From: UBA10906 sp049296695
Lineage (GTDB): Bacteria > Pseudomonadota > Gammaproteobacteria > Methylococcales > Methylomonadaceae
Assembly (NCBI GenBank): GCA_049296695.1
Contig: JBAQSX010000112.1
Location: forward strand, 4,417 to 68,416
Length of the DNA stretch: 64,000 bases
Direction of reading: 5' to 3'
In this document: positions 60,107 through 64,000 of the stretch, piece by piece
How positions within the stretch are numbered: position 1 is the first letter of the stretch
Layout: the number at the start of each line of letters is the position of its first letter
Notes under the pieces: model-generated
Told to the model about the DNA's origin: nothing
What the model saw: only the letters and a program-made list of their open reading frames with translations
Databases searched by the model: none
Translations under genes and position numbers: made by a program

Positions 60107-61861
60107 ATGCGTACTTCACAATTCCCCTTAAATACCGTCAAAGAAACCCCCGCCGATGCTGAAATCGTCAGTCATCAACTAATGATACGCGCGGGATTAA
60201 TTCGCAAACTTGCCGCTGGTTTATACACTTGGTTGCCGCTAGGCTTGCGCGTATTGCGTAAAGTCGAAGCCATCACCCGCGCTGAAATGGCAAAAGCGGG
60301 TGCGTTAGAAGTATTAATGCCAGCCTTGCAACCCGCTGAATTATGGCAAGAAACAGGACGCTGGCAACATTACGGCCCGGAGCTGGCGCGTTTAAAAGAC
60401 AGACACGAACGCGATTTTTGTTTAGGCCCCACGCACGAAGAAATCATCACCGATTTAGCGCGTAACGAATTAAAAAGCTATAAACAACTGCCCATTACTT
60501 ATTATCAAATTCAAACCAAATTCCGTGATGAAATCCGCCCCCGTTTTGGGGTAATGCGTTGCCGTGAATTCATCATGAAAGATGCTTACTCGTTTCACTT
60601 AAATCAAGAATCTTTGCAAGAAACCTATGATGTGATGTATCAAGCGTATACTAATATCTTCAATCACTTAGGTTTAAAATTCCGTGCAGTAGAAGCCGAT
60701 TCAGGTTCAATTGGCGGCGCGGTCTCACATGAATTTCATGTGTTAGCCGATTCAGGTGAAGATGCTATTGCCTTTTCAACAAACAGTCAGTACGCGGCAA
60801 ACGTGGAAAATGCCAAAGCTTTATTGCTTGAACAAAGCTTAGCGAGTGGCACAGAAACCCTCGAAAAAGTGGCTACACCTACCCAAAAAAGTATTGCCGA
60901 AGTCAGCGAGTTTTTAAATGTGTCGGCTGAAAAAGTATTAAAAACCTTAGCCGTTGTTCGTAAAATAGTCGATGAAAAAGGTAATGAAACTGAGCAGTTT
61001 TATAATTTATTTTTACGCGGTGATTATGAATTAAATGAAATTAAAACCAAAAAATTAATTGGTGAGTTTCGTTTTGCTACAGAAGATGAAATTGAACAAC
61101 ATCACGCTTGTAAAGCAGGCTTTTTAGGGGTTAGGTTTAATGCCGATAATAGTAACGCGCTATTTGATAATAGCATTAAGTATTTAACGGATTTTGTTTG
61201 TGGTGCTAATGAAGAGGGTTTTCATTTACGCGGTTGTAATTGGTTAGAAAATGAAGCCTTAAAAACTATTTATGAATCGGCTTTAGCCAATAATCAATTC
61301 CAAGATATTCGCAATGTAATAGAGGGTGATTTAAGTCCCGATGGACAAGGCACATTAACCTTAGCGCGTGGTATTGAAGTGGGGCATATTTTCCAATTAG
61401 GCACTAAATACAGTAGCTCTATGAAAGCGGGTATTATTAATGAAGGCGGCAAACATCAAATTATGATAATGGGCTGTTATGGTATTGGTATTTCTCGCGT
61501 AGTAGCCGCCGCTATTGAACAAAATCACGATGAACGCGGTATTATTTGGTCAAAAAATTTAGCACCTTTCCAAGTGGCATTATTACCGATGAATTTACAT
61601 AAATCTCAACGTTTAATTGCGGCAACTGAAACGCTTTATCAAGAATTAACCAGTGCGGGTATTGAGGTTTTATTAGATGATAGAAAAGTTCGGGCGGGCT
61701 TTATGTTTTCTGATATGGAATTAATTGGTATTCCACACTGCATTATTATCAGTGATAAAGGTTTAGAAGCGGGTGTGGTTGAATATAAAGCGCGTACTGC
61801 CAGCGAAAATCAAGAAATACCTTTAGCGACTATCAAGCAGTTTTTAAGTGAATTGTTATAA
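60107..61861 (+). CDS. proS: Prolyl-tRNA synthetase (bacterial type)
   Basis: This 584-aa class II synthetase has its class II motif 2 region as RDEIRPRFGVMRCREFIMKDAYSFH. An INS editing domain occupies about residues 224-385 and the domain after it opens with ARGIEVGHIFQLGTKYS. Motif 3 is GCYGIGISRVVAAAIEQ, and the anticodon-binding C-terminal domain carries VLLDDRKVRAGFMFSDMELIGIPH. The usual length for this type is about 570-580. Single gene. Confidence 0.97.
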   Translation: MRTSQFPLNTVKETPADAEIVSHQLMIRAGLIRKLAAGLYTWLPLGLRVLRKVEAITRAEMAKAGALEVLMPALQPAELWQETGRWQHYGPELARLKDRHERDFCLGPTHEEIITDLARNELKSYKQLPITYYQIQTKFRDEIRPRFGVMRCREFIMKDAYSFHLNQESLQETYDVMYQAYTNIFNHLGLKFRAVEADSGSIGGAVSHEFHVLADSGEDAIAFSTNSQYAANVENAKALLLEQSLASGTETLEKVATPTQKSIAEVSEFLNVSAEKVLKTLAVVRKIVDEKGNETEQFYNLFLRGDYELNEIKTKKLIGEFRFATEDEIEQHHACKAGFLGVRFNADNSNALFDNSIKYLTDFVCGANEEGFHLRGCNWLENEALKTIYESALANNQFQDIRNVIEGDLSPDGQGTLTLARGIEVGHIFQLGTKYSSSMKAGIINEGGKHQIMIMGCYGIGISRVVAAAIEQNHDERGIIWSKNLAPFQVALLPMNLHKSQRLIAATETLYQELTSAGIEVLLDDRKVRAGFMFSDMELIGIPHCIIISDKGLEAGVVEYKARTASENQEIPLATIKQFLSELL

Positions 61862-61937
61862 GTTACAGGATTTTTATTAAGTTTGCAGGGTTTTCACAAT
61901 CAATTAATTACTATCTAAAATTGCGCAGAGTTTATTA

Positions 61938-62008
61938 ATAAGGGGAAAAATTATATTTGCCCTTAATAAAAAACTATTGCACAAGGGCGAATATGATTCG
62001 CCCCTACA
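61938..62008. repeat. R2 palindrome
   Basis: TAAGGGGAAAAATTATATTTGCCCTTA followed by a linked AAGGGCGAATATGATTCGCCCCTAC arm; a degenerate R2 copy after proS. Confidence 0.7.
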
Positions 62009-62065
62009 ATTCTAATATATTTAATAATTTATTGAATATGAAAATCCTGTATGTACTTTAAAATA

Positions 62066-62105
62066 TAAAAAAAGGCTTGTTTATGATTAAACCAGCCTTT
62101 TTTTA
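62066..62105. terminator. Terminator before the efflux gene
   Basis: AAAAAAAGGCTTGTTTA / TAAACCAGCCTTTTTTT hairpin with flanking A and T runs, probably ending the proS transcript. Confidence 0.82.
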
Positions 62106-62204
62106 TGCTTATCAATTTCTTGTATGCAGTTAGCAACAAGCAGTTGCTATTTGCGCCCCAGCCTTATACAATCGTTTCAAACAACCGTTTAAACCACTTT
62201 TTCT

Positions 62205-63737
62205 ATGCGCCCTATAGCCTTTTTTAAATTATCCGCCGTTGCCTTGTTAGCGACAGCTTGCACCGTAGGTCCTGATTTCAAACGCCCCGCCGCTTTAGCC
62301 GAAAGCACCTACACCGATGCTGAGCAAACGCACCGCATTAATGCCAACAGCGCAGAACTTGAAAACAAACAAGCTATTGCTTTAGGTAAAGAATTAAACG
62401 GTCAATGGTGGACATTATTTCGTTGCCAGCCATTAAACGATTTAATCCAACATGCTCTAAAACACAATCCCAATTTAAAAGCGGCACAAGCGGCATTGAA
62501 CGCGGCGCAAGAAGTGGCAGTGGCTAAAAAAGCTTCGTTATTACCCGCTTTAGACGCAACCGCATCGGGAACTGAGCAGAAAACCTCAGGGGCTATGTTT
62601 GGTAATCCTAGCTTTGGCGGCTCACAATTCACCTTGTATAACACCTCAGTCAAAGTCTCTTACACTTTGGATGTTTTCGGCGCGATTCGGCGGCAAATTG
62701 AATCGCAAACCGCGCAAAGTGAGTATCAACACTTTGAATTAGAAGCGACTTTTTTAACTTTGGCTGGCAATATCGCCACCACGGCTATTCAAGAAGCCGC
62801 CCTCCGCGCTCAAATTACCGCGCTTGAAGATATTATTTCCAAGCAAACCGAACAATTAAATGTTATTAAACAACAGTTTGAGGTCGGCGCAGTCTCGCAA
62901 ACCGCTGTTTTAGCCCAAGAAACCACCCTCGCACAAACCAAAACCCAATTGCCGCCTTTGCAAGCGCAACTGGCACAAACGCGGCATTTACTCACGGTTT
63001 TAGTCGGTGAGCCGCCTAATAAAATTTTACCCGCGCAATTCAACTTAGCCGATTTGCATTTACCTGAGCAACTGCCTTTAAGTTTGCCCTCAAAACTCGC
63101 CCAGCAACGCCCCGACATTCGCGCCCAAGAAGCCTTATTACACGTTGCCAGTGCCAATATTGGCGTGGCAACTGCCAGCATTTATCCCAATTTCACCATT
63201 AACGCCTCCATGAGCAGTATTGCCACCGATGTGGGCGATTTATTTATCCCCGGCAGTGGGATATGGAGTTTGGGCGGCAATTTAGCACAACCCCTATTCC
63301 ACGGCGGTGAGGCGACTCATAAAAAACGCGCCGCTGTGGCGTTGTATCAACAAGCCGCTGAAAATTATCGGGCTACGGTGTTGCAAGCCTTGCAAAGTGT
63401 CGCCGATACCTTAACCGCTTTAGAGTTTGATGCCTCCGCGTTGACCGCGCAAAACAAAGCCGCTGACAGTGCCAATGCCAGTTTGGAACTCACGCGAGTG
63501 CAGTGGCAAGCAGGCGCGAACAGTTATGTGGCGTTATTGACCGCTGAAAACAATTATCAACAAACCCGTTTAAGCCAGATTAAAGCCCAAGCGGCGCGTT
63601 ATGCCGATACGGTCGCGCTGTTTCAGTCTTTGGGTGGCGGTTGGTGGCAACGTGAAGATTTAGTCAAAACCATGACCGCTTTGCAACCCAAAGCAGAGCC
63701 GCGTAAATGGTGGCAACGGATAACTGATTTTTGGTAA
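62205..63737 (+). CDS. Outer-membrane efflux lipoprotein, NodT/OprM family
   Basis: The product is 510 aa. A lipoprotein signal MRPIAFFKLSAVALLATAC (lipobox LATAC, Cys19) and VGPDFKRP follow the OprM pattern. Two outer-membrane efflux repeats follow, the first with WWTLFRCQPLNDLIQHALKHNPNLKAA and the second with LAQQRPDIRAQEALLHVASANIGVATASIYPNF. The SYTLDVFGAIRRQIE segment is typical. It is a TolC-like exit duct for an RND pump, whose other subunits would follow beyond the window or lie elsewhere. Confidence 0.94.
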   Translation: MRPIAFFKLSAVALLATACTVGPDFKRPAALAESTYTDAEQTHRINANSAELENKQAIALGKELNGQWWTLFRCQPLNDLIQHALKHNPNLKAAQAALNAAQEVAVAKKASLLPALDATASGTEQKTSGAMFGNPSFGGSQFTLYNTSVKVSYTLDVFGAIRRQIESQTAQSEYQHFELEATFLTLAGNIATTAIQEAALRAQITALEDIISKQTEQLNVIKQQFEVGAVSQTAVLAQETTLAQTKTQLPPLQAQLAQTRHLLTVLVGEPPNKILPAQFNLADLHLPEQLPLSLPSKLAQQRPDIRAQEALLHVASANIGVATASIYPNFTINASMSSIATDVGDLFIPGSGIWSLGGNLAQPLFHGGEATHKKRAAVALYQQAAENYRATVLQALQSVADTLTALEFDASALTAQNKAADSANASLELTRVQWQAGANSYVALLTAENNYQQTRLSQIKAQAARYADTVALFQSLGGGWWQREDLVKTMTALQPKAEPRKWWQRITDFW

Positions 63738-63754
63738 TTGATTACTTATTCTTT

Positions 63755-63861
63755 TCCACGAAAAACACAAAAAGCACGAAAAAGAAAAACGCTCTAAATT
63801 CTTAAAAAATAAGCTCAGTTTTTAATCATTTATTTTTCGTGTCTTTCGTGCTTTTCGTGGA
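63755..63861. repeat. Palindrome R6
   Basis: TCCACGAAAAACACAAAAAGCACGAAA and its near complement TTTCGTGTCTTTCGTGCTTTTCGTGGA as arms (each in parts) around a 50-bp AT-rich centre. Only copy in the window. Confidence 0.75.
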
Positions 63862-64000
63862 CAATCAAATAAAAAACCTCAAGAAAGATATTCGATGATT
63901 GAAAAATATATTTTGAACAAGCCAAGAAAAAAGAAATTGCTAAAACCACAGGATTAAGCCTAATTGAAGTAATTAGATTTTTAAATTATTACCCCCCAAT

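Noticed and set aside
63896..64000. Possible gene start at the right edge
   Set aside because: The ATG frame (MIEKYILNKPRKKK) stops after about 20 codons. A shifted frame reading FEQAKKKEIAKTTGLSLIEV looks gene-like but has no start; too short and broken to call.
1..64000. CRISPR arrays, tRNA or rRNA genes
   Set aside because: No regularly spaced short direct repeats with unique spacers, and no cloverleaf or rRNA-like sequence, was recognised on either strand.

Overview
The window looks like chromosomal DNA of a low-G+C (roughly 38%, my estimate) gammaproteobacterium. The evidence is the divergent nadB / rpoE-rseA arrangement, a complete set of ccmABCDE genes, and a type II secretion operon in the Xanthomonas-like order G-H-I-J-K-L-M-C-D. 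waaF, fbp, plsY, mazG, ilvE and proS also have gammaproteobacterial-looking products. A pqqC gene and a beta-RFAP-synthase-like gene hint at C1 (PQQ / tetrahydromethanopterin) metabolism. The load of dispersed palindromes, toxin-antitoxin modules, a NACHT NTPase and TPR/haemagglutinin-type exoproteins resembles large sulfur-oxidising or methylotrophic gammaproteobacteria (Beggiatoaceae- or Methylococcales-like). That placement is inference. I saw no tRNA, rRNA or CRISPR array.

Layout. 1-964 is the N-terminal part of a two-partner-secretion exoprotein running off the left edge. 1178-6547 carries an SPFH protein, pqqC, a decayed IS1-type element, bcp and nadB. 6653-7773 is rpoE-rseA with a near-consensus sigma-E promoter. 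8172-14808 is a cytochrome c / heme-export (ccm) cluster. It is split between ccmB and ccmC by a diiron-type gene, a lipoprotein gene and a ParA-like / HEPN-like gene pair. 14809-15970 is a graveyard of transposase and RTX-like remnants.

17632-30614 is a defence and toxin-antitoxin island on the minus strand. It holds a gene broken by a MITE, an ATPase-PIN pair, two YafQ-type modules (one frameshifted), a DUF4258/DUF2283 pair, a Septu-like ptuA-ptuB pair and a NACHT NTPase. A very large iron-sulfur flavoprotein gene sits in its middle. 30685-39044 returns to housekeeping: fbp, plsY, an LdtD-like L,D-transpeptidase with a MepK-like peptidase, a QEGLA-motif metallopeptidase, mazG and a flavin reductase-like gene.

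39148-50769 is the type II secretion operon, read right to left. It is interrupted between gspJ and gspK by a toxin-antitoxin pair, a truncated cytosine methyltransferase, an HNH endonuclease and an HpaII-like restriction enzyme. A SanA-like gene interrupts it between gspM and gspC. gspI carries an in-frame UGA. 50880-64000 has a methyltransferase-nuclease fusion, the beta-RFAP-synthase-like gene with a HAD phosphatase, a secreted protein plus secreted TPR protein pair, waaF, ilvE, proS and an OprM-type efflux channel.

Several families of dispersed palindromes punctuate the intergenic spaces and often mark the edges of inserted genes. The strongest leads are the ParA-HEPN pair inside the ccm operon, the ATPase-PIN pair, the restriction cassette inside the T2SS operon with its truncated methylase and an apparent scarcity of CCGG in the window, and a repeated 100-bp leader in front of small toxin-antitoxin cassettes.
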